Source: Firmicutes bacterium HGW-Firmicutes-14 (GTDB lineage: Bacteria; Bacillota; Thermincolia; Thermincolales; UBA2595). Taken from it: DNA of 64,000 nucleotides. Position 1 is the first letter of the stretch, and the number at the start of each line of letters is the position of its first letter. The notes beneath the pieces are model-generated. The model had not been told where the DNA came from, ran no database searches, and saw nothing but the letters and a program-made list of their open reading frames with translations. This document shows, one piece after another, positions 42,638-51,224 of this stretch. The translations under genes and the position numbers were made by a program. Where the stretch lies: the NCBI GenBank assembly GCA_002840275.1, contig PHAB01000007.1, positions 62,001-126,000 on the forward strand. Direction: 5' to 3'.

Positions 42638-42940
42638 ATGACAAAAAAACAACTGATGACCATTGATCGGTACTGTCTGGTAACCTTTCCGACCACTAAC
42701 GCCGCCATACAGGCAGAAAAATTACTGCAGGATGCTGCCATACCGTGCCTGCTGGTACCTGTTCCCAGGGAGATATCCCAGGGGTGTGGACTTGCCGCGC
42801 GGTTTTTTCGGGAGGATTATAAAAAGATTGCTGCCTTATTCGGGGATAAACAGATAAAGACCGGCGAATATTTCCGTGTGGAAAAAACGGCGGGTGTCAG
42901 TAAGATACATCCATATGTTAATACGGAGGAACAATCATGA
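42638..42940 (+). CDS. DUF3343 putative Se/S carrier-like protein
   Basis: DUF3343 proteins are described as putative selenium/sulfur carriers. This 100-residue protein shows the pattern: YCLVTFPTTNAAIQAEKLLQDA at the start, then LLVPVPREISQGCGLAARF with the conserved Cys. AAAGGGG lies 10 bases before the ATG at 42638. Its stop overlaps the response-regulator start (ATGA). A selenium link would fit the two selenoproteins in this window, but this is inference. Confidence 0.78.
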   Translation: MTKKQLMTIDRYCLVTFPTTNAAIQAEKLLQDAAIPCLLVPVPREISQGCGLAARFFREDYKKIAALFGDKQIKTGEYFRVEKTAGVSKIHPYVNTEEQS

Positions 42941-43623
42941 AAGATACAATCCTTGTAGTGGATGATGACGAGAATATATGTGAACTGATCAGGATATACC
43001 TGGAAGATGAATATGATGTTGAAACCACCCATGACGGCGGGACCGTAATCAAAATGATCGAAAGGACAGACCCGGCCCTAGTAATCCTGGACATAATGCT
43101 TCCGGTAAAAAACGGGTTTGAAGTCTGCAAAGAAATAAGGTCCGGGAAGGATATCCCGATCATCATGCTAACAGCCAAAGGAGAGGAAATTGACAAGATA
43201 CTGGGTCTTGAACTGGGGGCTGATGACTATATAACAAAACCTTTCAGCCCCAGAGAACTGGCAGCAAGAGTAAAGGCTGTTTTGAGAAGGGTACGGGGTC
43301 AGGAAGGCACCGGACAGGTAATCAGGGTTCCCGGACTGGTCCTGGATGCCGAGAGCTACCTGGTAAAAGTAAACGGCGAACCTGTGGAACTGACTCCGAA
43401 AGAATTTGAACTGCTCTGGGTGATGGCTTCCAACCCCGGGAAGGTTTTCACCCGGGAAAAACTGTTGGACCAGATATGGGGATATGACTTCTTTGGAGAT
43501 GCGAGGGCTGTTGATTCACAGATTAAAAGGCTGCGGAAAAAAATTGAAACCGGTGATGACTCATTGTCATATATACATACAGTTTGGGGGCTTGGGTACA
43601 AATTTGAGGTGCAGGAATGCTGA
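42937..43623 (+). CDS. OmpR/PhoB-family response regulator
   Basis: A receiver domain (LVVDDDENI; phospho-Asp in LVILDIMLP; ITKPF) is followed by a winged-helix DNA-binding domain (VELTPKEFELLWVMASNPGKVFTREKLLDQIWGYDFFGDARAVDSQIKRLRKKI; end TVWGLGYKF). The 228-residue length is standard. It overlaps the kinase gene by 7 bases, so the two form one two-component system. Target genes are unknown; the GerD-like gene lies just downstream. Confidence 0.95.
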   Translation: MKDTILVVDDDENICELIRIYLEDEYDVETTHDGGTVIKMIERTDPALVILDIMLPVKNGFEVCKEIRSGKDIPIIMLTAKGEEIDKILGLELGADDYITKPFSPRELAARVKAVLRRVRGQEGTGQVIRVPGLVLDAESYLVKVNGEPVELTPKEFELLWVMASNPGKVFTREKLLDQIWGYDFFGDARAVDSQIKRLRKKIETGDDSLSYIHTVWGLGYKFEVQEC

Positions 43624-45035
43624 AAATAAAGCTTTTTATAAAAATGGTAGTCACCTATTTTTGTATAATAATTTCCACTCTTCTTATGCTGGGAGTCTTG
43701 CTGTCCTTCCTTCTCAATAATTATCTTATATTTAACAAACAGATGGAAATGCTGGTCAAAGGCCGGGATATTGCCCAATTGATACAACCTTACCTGGTGC
43801 AAAAGAGAGACCCGGGGGAACTGATAAGGCTTCTTAACAGGGCTGACAAGAACCTGGGAACCGAAATATGGGTTATTGATTCCAGGGGTTACGTTATAGC
43901 GGCAGCGGCTGATCAGGAGGCTCACGAGGGTAACCTGGTCGATTTTGAAGATATTGCGGAAATGCAACAGAATAAAGTAGTGATAAGACAGGGGAAATCC
44001 AGGATTTATGACGAACCGGTATTGTGGGTTATTACCCCGGTTGAAGCATCAGATAGGATAATCGGGGGTGTAATCCTCTATTCCCCCATTATGGGGATAA
44101 CCCGGACTATGACAAAGGTCAGGAACCTCTTTATTTATTCAGCCCTGGTATCTATAATTTTTTCCACCCTGGTAGTCTATTACCTGTCAAAATATGTTAC
44201 CGGGCCCTTGCGGGAAATGAACAGGGTAGCCAAGAAACTGGCCTGCGGTCACCTTGCAGAAAGGGTAACAATACAACAGGGAGATGAAATTGGCGACCTG
44301 GCCAGCTCTTTTAATTTTATGGCAGCACAGATCGAAAAGCAGGAAAAGATGAGGCGCGATTTTGTAGCTGACGTTTCCCATGAATTGAGGAGTCCCCTGA
44401 CAAACATCCAGGGTTTTATAGAGGCCATGATCGATGGGAAGGACAAGACGACGGATGACCGCTCCAGGTACCTGGGTATACTGTACAAGGAGACCCTGAG
44501 ACTGACAGGGCTGGTCAACCAGCTCCTGGACCTTTCCAGGCTGGAATCAGGGGCCTTACAAATCGAGAAAAAACCCGTAGATATTATAGATGTTATTAAA
44601 AGCTCATTGGCCAACTCCAGGCCTGTATTAGAAGAGAAAGGACTGGCTGCAGTGATCAACGGTCCCGAAAGGGTCTTCGTAATGGGAAGCTGCGACAGGC
44701 TTGGACAGGTCATATCAAATCTGCTGGACAATTCGGCCAGGCATTCTCCGCAGGATGGGCAAATTACTGTAAATGTTGCAGAGAAACACGGTGTTGTGGA
44801 AGTCCTGGTAAAAGATGAGGGTGAGGGGATCCCTGCTGAAGAACTGACATTGATCTGGGAAAGGTTTTATAAGGCTGATAAGGCACGTACCAGGGATAAG
44901 GGAGGTACCGGCCTGGGACTGGCCATTGTGAAAAAGATTATTGAATCCCATAATGGACGGGTAAAGGCTGCCAGTGAGGAGGGAAAAGGGGCCGAAATAG
45001 GTTTTGAACTCCCTGTTTCTGCTCCTTTGGAATAA
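43617..45035 (+). CDS. Membrane sensor histidine kinase
   Basis: Two membrane segments (residues ~8-35 and ~165-190) border an extracellular sensor of about 130 residues. Then follow HAMP (VTGPLREMNRVAKKLACGHLAERV), HisKA with FVADVSHELRSPLTNIQGF and HATPase with LLDNSARHS, DEGEGIP and GTGLGLAIVKKI. It belongs to the PhoR/ResE-type class. It is translationally coupled to the response regulator. The signal is unknown. Confidence 0.94.
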   Translation: MLKIKLFIKMVVTYFCIIISTLLMLGVLLSFLLNNYLIFNKQMEMLVKGRDIAQLIQPYLVQKRDPGELIRLLNRADKNLGTEIWVIDSRGYVIAAAADQEAHEGNLVDFEDIAEMQQNKVVIRQGKSRIYDEPVLWVITPVEASDRIIGGVILYSPIMGITRTMTKVRNLFIYSALVSIIFSTLVVYYLSKYVTGPLREMNRVAKKLACGHLAERVTIQQGDEIGDLASSFNFMAAQIEKQEKMRRDFVADVSHELRSPLTNIQGFIEAMIDGKDKTTDDRSRYLGILYKETLRLTGLVNQLLDLSRLESGALQIEKKPVDIIDVIKSSLANSRPVLEEKGLAAVINGPERVFVMGSCDRLGQVISNLLDNSARHSPQDGQITVNVAEKHGVVEVLVKDEGEGIPAEELTLIWERFYKADKARTRDKGGTGLGLAIVKKIIESHNGRVKAASEEGKGAEIGFELPVSAPLE

Positions 45036-45125
45036 AAGATACGGGTTGGCGGAAACCTAATTTCAGATCAAAAATCCAACGAATCTCAGATGGGTTTTGA
45101 TACATCAGCAAAAGGAGTTTTTGCC

Positions 45126-45647
45126 ATGACAGGGTTTCCTCGGAGACCGGCAGTTATATTAATATTAATCCTGTTTTTGGCCGCGGGGTTTTCGGGATGC
45201 AGTTTTTCCATAGGGGGGAGTCCCCAGAAAAAACAGGAGATTGACCCCCTGGAAATACGGCGAAATGTGAAACAGGAGATGAAGAGTCCAGAGACGAGGA
45301 AACTCATTCTGGATGCGGCCAGAACCCAAAAACTGGAGGAACTCCTGAAAACACCGGAGGCAGATATGCTTATTCAGGAAGAGGTGTCAAAGAACCTCAG
45401 TACCTCTGAAATCAATGTTAAACTTCAGGAGATAATGAAAGAGGTTATGGCTATGCCCGCTGTGCAAAAACAGCTGCAACAGGATATCACCAAGTCATTT
45501 CAAGACCCCGATGTCAAAAAAGCCCTCAGTGAAGCGGTCCAGAAGGCCCTGACAGAGATAATACAGGGCGGGGGCGGTCAGGGAGCCGGGGGTGGTGCCG
45601 GAGGACAGGCCGGAGACCAAACACAGGGAGGAAGCGGCAGCATGTGA
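45126..45647 (+). CDS. gerD: GerD-like spore germination lipoprotein
   Basis: GerD is a lipoprotein needed to cluster germinant receptors in the spore inner membrane. The product has a lipoprotein signal (VILILILFLAAGFSGC, lipidated Cys ~25), then a helical heptad region (EIRRNVKQEMKSPETRKLILDAARTQKLEELLKTPE) and a Gly-rich tail, as in GerD. The ATG at 45126 follows AAAGGAG. It lies 91 bases after the kinase gene. Confidence 0.82.
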   Translation: MTGFPRRPAVILILILFLAAGFSGCSFSIGGSPQKKQEIDPLEIRRNVKQEMKSPETRKLILDAARTQKLEELLKTPEADMLIQEEVSKNLSTSEINVKLQEIMKEVMAMPAVQKQLQQDITKSFQDPDVKKALSEAVQKALTEIIQGGGGQGAGGGAGGQAGDQTQGGSGSM

Positions 45648-45657
45648 GGCGTATCGG

Positions 45658-46833
45658 TTAGCTTTCGAAGTAACCTAGTACCACCGCAGAGCCGTTATTG
45701 ACCATAAGACGGCCCCGGGCCAGGACCTTGTCAATATTCAGGTCACAATCCAGCAGAACAAGGTCGGCATCACTGCCGGCCTTAATTGTACCTTTTCGGG
45801 GTATAAAATCCAGCTTGCGGGCCACATTTAAAGTTATCAGGGAAACCGCCTGTTGCAGCGGAAGGATTCCCTTTGATACAACCTGCTTTAGATCATCCCA
45901 CAATATTCCGGCTGAACCTATCTGGATATCAGTAAGGTTTCCCAGGCTGTCAAAGACGGGCAGACTTCCATTTGCATCTGAACTCACTGTGACTTTCCCC
46001 AGGTCTGTACCTGTACTGACCAGATATTCAACCGCGCGGGAAACTTCCACTGCACCTGTTGACATACTGTCAGGGTAGATTCCCGCGGTCAGGTCAGCAT
46101 TTCCCCCCTGTCTGATAAAATAAGCGGCTTCCTCCAGAAGGCCCCAAAGCCTGTTGACATGAGTGGGCACAAACTGGGTGATAGGGATATCGGTATTACT
46201 TACAACATCAAAAACAGGATTTAAGCCTTGTTTCCCTTCACCAATGTGCAGGTGGACCAGGCCTGCTTTTTTACCCAGCAAACCGCCGGTCCTGGCTTCT
46301 GAAGCTAATTTTGCCAGCATTTCCCGGGTTGGCTGGGAAGAACGGTGGTCTGAAACGGCTATTTCCCCGACTCCGACCACTTTTTCGATAAGCACCATGT
46401 CTGACCTGATGTTTCCGGTAAGGGTTCGGGTGGGGATCTGGTAGGCGCCTGTGTAGATATAAGCAGTAAGACCTTCATCCTCCAGGGCACGGGCTTTGGC
46501 CAGGAGACCGGCCATGCTGCGGGTTATCCCGTCAGTTCCCAACAGGCCTACAACAGTGGTGATACCTGCCGTGGTAAGATTACTTAATTGTATTTCAGGC
46601 GTCCTGGTGGCAGGTCCTCCTTCACCTCCGCCCCCGGAAATATGTACATGCCAGTCAATGAAACCGGGGACCACAAGGTTGTCAGCGGCATCTATGATGT
46701 CAATCCCCGGCAGGCTGCTATAATGATCACAGTTATCCTGGAGAAAGGCTATTTTCTCCCCGGCGATTAAAATATCTTTACGGCCCAGGCACTCTGGCCC
46801 AAAAACCGTACCGTTTTTTATCAACTTAAACAC
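45658..46833 (-). CDS. iadA: Isoaspartyl dipeptidase
   Basis: IadA hydrolyses beta-aspartyl dipeptides from damaged proteins. It is an amidohydrolase of 391 residues with the metal motif FIDWHVHISGGGGEGG, a later VHLHIGEGKQG, PTHVNR and the catalytic-Asp region TVSSDANGSLP; the Tyr in IYTGAYQIP is also conserved. Zinc binding with a carbamylated Lys is known for the family. It is divergent from the PilZ gene. Confidence 0.93.
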   Translation of the reverse strand: MFKLIKNGTVFGPECLGRKDILIAGEKIAFLQDNCDHYSSLPGIDIIDAADNLVVPGFIDWHVHISGGGGEGGPATRTPEIQLSNLTTAGITTVVGLLGTDGITRSMAGLLAKARALEDEGLTAYIYTGAYQIPTRTLTGNIRSDMVLIEKVVGVGEIAVSDHRSSQPTREMLAKLASEARTGGLLGKKAGLVHLHIGEGKQGLNPVFDVVSNTDIPITQFVPTHVNRLWGLLEEAAYFIRQGGNADLTAGIYPDSMSTGAVEVSRAVEYLVSTGTDLGKVTVSSDANGSLPVFDSLGNLTDIQIGSAGILWDDLKQVVSKGILPLQQAVSLITLNVARKLDFIPRKGTIKAGSDADLVLLDCDLNIDKVLARGRLMVNNGSAVVLGYFES

Positions 46834-46940
46834 AGAATCACCTCACGGTTTATTTTTTCGAAATAAGGGAAAAAAAATGTAGCCATAAAAGTAAATTTCT
46901 AGTATATTAGAGTATATAGACAAGAGTGGGAGTGGCGGGT

Positions 46941-47336
46941 ATGAAAAGAAACAGGGGCACATTGTTTCCCAGGCGCTATTTCCGGATCCCATTTGAAAAA
47001 CCGGTGGAGTTCAGTATTCTAAAATATAACAGGAGATATATCGCCCACCTGAGTACTAAACGAGGTCCGGGTAAAGGCCATGATATCGGAGAAGACGGCC
47101 TGAGTTTTGTATCTCCGTACTCACTTCCCGTTGATATGGTCCTGAGGGTTGTATTTGAACTGCCTGATATTGGAGAACAGAGGATACTGGCCAGGGTTGT
47201 GCGCAGCGGGCCTGTTGATGCTGGGTTTCTTACTGCTGTACAGTTTTTAAACCTGCACGGCCAACGGAAGGAACGGCTTAGGGATTACATTGCCAGTGAG
47301 ACCAGGAAATCATACAGATTTTTGAAATTCCTTTGA
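46941..47336 (+). CDS. PilZ-domain (c-di-GMP binding) protein
   Basis: The 131-residue protein has the two PilZ signatures: an RxxxR-type start (PRRYFRIPF) and the Asp-x-Gly-x-x-Gly stretch DIGEDGLSF in place of the usual D/NxSxxG, about 40 residues later. The Ser-to-Gly change could alter affinity. It is a likely receiver for c-di-GMP made by the two GGDEF proteins in the window. The ATG 46941 follows GGGAG; a GTG 15 bases upstream is possible. Confidence 0.72.
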   Translation: MKRNRGTLFPRRYFRIPFEKPVEFSILKYNRRYIAHLSTKRGPGKGHDIGEDGLSFVSPYSLPVDMVLRVVFELPDIGEQRILARVVRSGPVDAGFLTAVQFLNLHGQRKERLRDYIASETRKSYRFLKFL

Positions 47337-47344
47337 TTATCTAA

Positions 47345-47365
47345 AGGGCCCCTGGCTCTTTTTTT
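47345..47365 (+). terminator. Terminator after PilZ gene
   Basis: AGGGCC (47345-47350) pairs with GGCTCT (47354-47359), including one G-U pair, followed by seven T residues. Confidence 0.75.
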
Positions 47366-47418
47366 ATATCATAAAAAAAAGCAGCATTAAAACCGGTTTT
47401 TTAGGGAGATGATAATTT

Positions 47419-48030
47419 ATGCCGGTTATCAGCGCCTATTCTGAGGCATTAAGGGTTTTCAGGGGGAGAAAGCCCGAAGAAATGGCTGTCAATTCAGGAG
47501 CGGAATTTGACGAAAAAGGAAACAGATTCCACCTCACGTATTTTGGCCATGATGTTGATGTGGATTATCCATCAGGTCAAATTCGATGTAATATCCTACC
47601 TGAATTAAATGTCAATGACAGGGTGCTGATACTGCAGTACCTGTTTTCATCATGCGGGACGCCACCCAGGGACAGCTGGCTGTCGTTCATCCAGCTTCCT
47701 GACGGACCTCATCACCATGCTCCCTTTGTTGTGGAGGCAATAACCCCCCTGGCAGCAGAATTTGGCGGCAGACCCGGCGAATTAATGGAGCAGGCAGCTG
47801 TTTTTGGGGCAGAGAAAATAATGATGGGGGATTATGGTGTGCGGGTCCCGGCCTTCAGCCATCTTCCCCTGGCAGTCTGTATCTGGGAGGGTGATGAGGA
47901 GTTTCCGGCCAATGCAAATATCCTCTTTGATGTCACCGCACCCCTTCATCTCACAACTGCTGCTCTCTGGGTGCTGGGTGTGGAATTATCCAGAAAACTA
48001 AGGGGCATAACCGGTCAGCAGTATAGTTAA
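47419..48030 (+). CDS. DUF3786 protein, paralogue 2
   Basis: This 203-residue protein aligns along its length with the product at 34015: AVNSGAEFDEKGNRFHLTYFGHDVDVDYPSG, FIQLPDGPHHHAPF, then LAVCIWEGDEEFPANANILFDVTAPLHL. Several His residues in the mid-section (HHHAPF) are not in paralogue 1. The role is unknown. GGGAGATGAT precedes the ATG. The DUF89 gene follows about 90 bases later. Confidence 0.8.
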   Translation: MPVISAYSEALRVFRGRKPEEMAVNSGAEFDEKGNRFHLTYFGHDVDVDYPSGQIRCNILPELNVNDRVLILQYLFSSCGTPPRDSWLSFIQLPDGPHHHAPFVVEAITPLAAEFGGRPGELMEQAAVFGAEKIMMGDYGVRVPAFSHLPLAVCIWEGDEEFPANANILFDVTAPLHLTTAALWVLGVELSRKLRGITGQQYS

Positions 48031-48122
48031 AACGGAGAATTGCAGGAAACAGGAGTGTATATTCAACACGAAGATGGGAGAAATTTTCTTAAAGAGAACA
48101 ACTAAAACCCGGAGGAGAGTTT

Positions 48123-49001
48123 ATGAAAGTTACCGCAGAGTGCATACCCTGCTATCTGAATCAATGCCTGAACGCCATGGAAAAAGGGGGAGTTCCGGGA
48201 GACCGGCGGGAGGAATTACTTATCGGGCTTCTGCCTGTCATCGCTGGACTGGACAGGACCCTGAGCCCTGCTGAGAATTCAACGATTATCCTGCATAAAC
48301 TTGTTGAAACAATAGGGGGTGACGACCCCTTCAGAAAAGCAAAGGAGGAGTCCAACCGGACTGCACTTCAATTTGTTCCTGGGTTAAGGAGACTTATCAA
48401 CGAAGCCGAAGACCCGGTCCGGCAGGCTGTAAAGTTTTCAGTAGCCGGAAATGTGGTCGACATGGGACTGTTTGACGATTATGACCTCAGAGGGGCTCTG
48501 GATGGGGTGCTTAAGACCGGATTCAGGAGGGATGATTATCCCCTGTTCATGAGCAAACTGAAAAATTCCAGGCGGGTTGTGATAATCGGGGACAACAGCG
48601 GCGAGATAGTTTTTGACAGGCTTCTGGCGGAAGTCCTTACACGAATGGGAATTGAAGTAATATATGGGGTTAAAGGGTCATTCATTCTGAATGATGCGAC
48701 AATAGAGGATGCTTATCAGGCGGGCCTGCAGGAAGTTTCCCGGGTCATCGACAGCGGAAACAACTGCCTGGGGACGATTGAGGGCAGGTGCAGTGAAGAC
48801 TTCCTGAAGGAAATACGTGAATGTGACCTTGTTATCAGCAAAGGACAGGCCAATTATGAATCATTGGAAGGGACTAACCTCGCTGGGGAAAAGACGTTTT
48901 TCCTGCTGAAGGCAAAATGTCCTGTTGTGGCCGCAAATTTGGGGGTTGACTATGGAGACATCGTATTTGTTCAGAATAGGTTTACCGGAGGATGTCGATG
49001 A
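48123..49001 (+). CDS. DUF89/ARMT1-like metal-dependent phosphatase
   Basis: DUF89 proteins are metal-dependent phosphatases proposed to remove damaged sugar-phosphate metabolites. The 292-residue sequence has an N-terminal CIPCYLNQC motif with three Cys residues, the core [17 protein letters not shown] (Asp and Asn metal ligands), [11 protein letters not shown] and [14 protein letters not shown]. The Cys-rich start is typical of the prokaryotic subgroup. GGAGGAG precedes the ATG. The last 20 bases overlap the convergent UPF0756 gene. Confidence 0.85.
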   Translation: MKVTAECIPCYLNQCLNAMEKGGVPGDRREELLIGLLPVIAGLDRTLSPAENSTIILHKLVETIGGDDPFRKAKEESNRTALQFVPGLRRLINEAEDPVRQAVKFSVAGNVVDMGLFDDYDLRGALDGVLKTGFRRDDYPLFMSKLKNSRRVVIIGDNSGEIVFDRLLAEVLTRMGIEVIYGVKGSFILNDATIEDAYQAGLQEVSRVIDSGNNCLGTIEGRCSEDFLKEIRECDLVISKGQANYESLEGTNLAGEKTFFLLKAKCPVVAANLGVDYGDIVFVQNRFTGGCR

Positions 49002-49434
49002 TCTTAATGAACAGGGCTGTCAGCCCGGCGGCCATAAGGGGGCCGACGGGAATCCCTTTAAAGAATACAATTCCGATAATTCCCCCCACTACAAGCCCTA
49101 CCATCAGTTCAGGCTCTATCTTGAGCATGTTCAGGCCCTGGCCGTTCATGTATGTTGCCAGGGTCCCGCCCAGAATAGCCATGATTCCCCCAAGGGAAGA
49201 AAAACTCCCTAACAGTTCCCGGGGAGATACCTTCCCGGTGGCAAAAGGCACCAGTACTGAAACCATAAGAAACAGGAGGCCGAGTTCCAAACCGCGGCGT
49301 TCCAGGATGGGAAAAAGGGAATAAAGCCTGGTGAGTTTTACCACCAGGAGGATACAGGCTGCTGTGGCGAGGATATTAGACCTGCCCACAATACCTATCA
49401 GTATCAGGGCAACAAGTATTGATTCGCCCCACAT
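48982..49434 (-). CDS. UPF0756 (DUF441) membrane protein
   Basis: The 150-residue protein has four or five hydrophobic segments and the family pattern: [29 protein letters not shown], then [27 protein letters not shown], and a Gly-rich [25 protein letters not shown] end. The function is unknown. The ATG follows GGGAGGG. It overlaps the DUF89 gene tail to tail. Confidence 0.88.
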   Translation of the reverse strand: MWGESILVALILIGIVGRSNILATAACILLVVKLTRLYSLFPILERRGLELGLLFLMVSVLVPFATGKVSPRELLGSFSSLGGIMAILGGTLATYMNGQGLNMLKIEPELMVGLVVGGIIGIVFFKGIPVGPLMAAGLTALFIKIIDILR

Positions 49435-49563
49435 AAAGGCGCCCTCCCGCGTAAATTACATAACTCATAATATAAACTATGATTCATATTAAGATTATGC
49501 CAGTTATATTTTAATAGTACCAAAACGGGAAGGTATACAGATATATGAAGCCGGAAGAACCGG

Positions 49564-50301
49564 TTATGTCAATTGCAGGCTCGGACTTAGCTTTATTGTA
49601 TTATGCCTGTATATGGGGACTATTTTGTACCTGTTTTTTTGCAGGCAGAAATCGATATCTTTCTGGTATCCAAGTTTCTGAAGCCTGATCCCGCTTCTGC
49701 AGGTTCGCAGCATCTGGTAAAGGTTATCTTTAAAATATTCGTACAGATAAAAAAAAGTCCTGGCCAATTCACTCAGTTTCATGTCAGGTTCGGCCTTCAC
49801 GAGTTCTCCGACATAGCAACCGGCACACATAATATCTTCCAGAGCAATGTTGCCGCGGGTTCCCGCACAGACCAAGACGGTATCACGGTGATATCCCAGC
49901 GCCCTGGAACATACCGAATTAAGGTTTAAGAAACTTCCAATGAATATGTTTTTTGCCGGTTTGCAGCTGCGGATGGCCCTGGTACCATTCGTAGTGGCAA
50001 GGATAACTGTTTTACCACCGATATTTTCTTCAGTGAATTCCAGGGGAGAATTACCCAAGTCAAATTTTTCAATTTTTATTCCAAGGAACTCTCCGGCACT
50101 CACTGTGGAACGGTCATCTTTCCTGGCCAGAATTGACAATGCCTCCTGGGGCGTGAATGCCGGGACCACTTCGGCAGCCCCGTTGGCCAAGGCTGTTATG
50201 ATAGTGCTGGTACAACGAAAGATATCAAGGACAATGACGGTCTTGCCGTAGATTTTCTGGGGGGTCAGGTCTTTTGGGGAAGGTATTACATCAACAAACA
50301 C
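49564..50301 (-). CDS. comB: 2-phosphosulfolactate phosphatase
   Basis: ComB removes phosphate from 2-phosphosulfolactate to give sulfolactate. The 245-residue protein has the family stretches VIVLDIFRCTSTI, LATTNGTRAI, GSFLNLNSV and VLVCAGTRGNIALEDIMCAG. It follows comA with an 11-base overlap, so both are made from one transcript. The GTG start at 50301 is tentative; ATG 50325 lies further inside comA. In Bacillus the same pair makes 3-sulfolactate for spores, while in methanogens it leads to coenzyme M. Confidence 0.88.
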   Translation of the reverse strand: MFVDVIPSPKDLTPQKIYGKTVIVLDIFRCTSTIITALANGAAEVVPAFTPQEALSILARKDDRSTVSAGEFLGIKIEKFDLGNSPLEFTEENIGGKTVILATTNGTRAIRSCKPAKNIFIGSFLNLNSVCSRALGYHRDTVLVCAGTRGNIALEDIMCAGCYVGELVKAEPDMKLSELARTFFYLYEYFKDNLYQMLRTCRSGIRLQKLGYQKDIDFCLQKNRYKIVPIYRHNTIKLSPSLQLT

Positions 50302-51121
50302 CGGTAATACCCCGGGCATTCTCAATCAGTAATTTTAACGTGTCCCCGCGCAGGCCGGTCCGCAGGGACTCCAGGGCCAGCACCTCACCTGGGGGAATAT
50401 TGCCCAGGTTAACATTTGGGCCCAAGGCAATGATTAGTGCCTGCTGCTGGTTTTTCAGGGGGGCTTCCCAAATGATCCGGTCCGGACAGGGAAGGGTGGC
50501 ATTCAGTTCTTTGAAAAAATCCTGCTTTATTTCACCCTGGTTGTTGTAAATACCTATCCCTTTGCCTGATTCCCTGGCTTCGAGAATAACCCTGCCGGCT
50601 CCGGCCTTCAGGTCAGATTGAACCTGGTTTATGAGTGTTTCGGTTTGAATATTTTCCATAGGGGATTTTTTACCGACCTCTGATAAAACTTCAAAACCCA
50701 TCTGTAATGCTTCTTGAATTACCTGCTTGCGTATCCGGGCCGGTACCGGGACTGTGCCGTCTGATACCTCTATTGCTGAGAATCCAATATCCCGGGCTCT
50801 GGTCAGAAAGGCTTGCACCCGGTTCTGTAGTACGGCTATCTCCAAAAAGGTGCCTCCAGGATAGATGTGGATGTCAGAGGCCTTTATCAGAGCGACTTTT
50901 TTTCTCAGGATATCTTCGTTATAAAGGGCAGGGGTTCCAAAGGCGAGTTTAATATAATCGATATAATTACCGGCTGTCTGCAGGAGATCCGATGTTTCAT
51001 TGAGTCCCAGACCTTTGTCCATGACCATGGTCAATCCTGTATCCCTGGGTTTCACAGACCGGCTGAAAGCAGGCATGTCAATGACACCGTCCCAGGCATT
51101 TTGCCACAGATTATAGGCCAA
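50291..51121 (-). CDS. comA: Phosphosulfolactate synthase
   Basis: ComA adds sulfite to phosphoenolpyruvate. The sequence has the barrel motifs GLTMVMDKGLGL, YIDYIKLAFGT, IYPGGTFLEIA, GFSAIEVSDGTVPVP, VLSEVGKKSP and IWEAPLKNQQQALI. I start at the TTG (51121) because AAAGGAG abuts an ATG at 51130 too closely but is 9 bases from the TTG. In a spore-former, sulfolactate as a spore-core component is the likely product; this is inference from Bacillus. Confidence 0.9.
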   Translation of the reverse strand: MAYNLWQNAWDGVIDMPAFSRSVKPRDTGLTMVMDKGLGLNETSDLLQTAGNYIDYIKLAFGTPALYNEDILRKKVALIKASDIHIYPGGTFLEIAVLQNRVQAFLTRARDIGFSAIEVSDGTVPVPARIRKQVIQEALQMGFEVLSEVGKKSPMENIQTETLINQVQSDLKAGAGRVILEARESGKGIGIYNNQGEIKQDFFKELNATLPCPDRIIWEAPLKNQQQALIIALGPNVNLGNIPPGEVLALESLRTGLRGDTLKLLIENARGITGVC

Positions 51122-51224
51122 GTTTGTCATCTCCTTTCAATGAATTACTGTTTTTACCTGTTTTATATTATTCAGGTATGATTTTGTTGGTTACGAAAGG
51201 AGATGTGGAATGAAATTTATAAAT

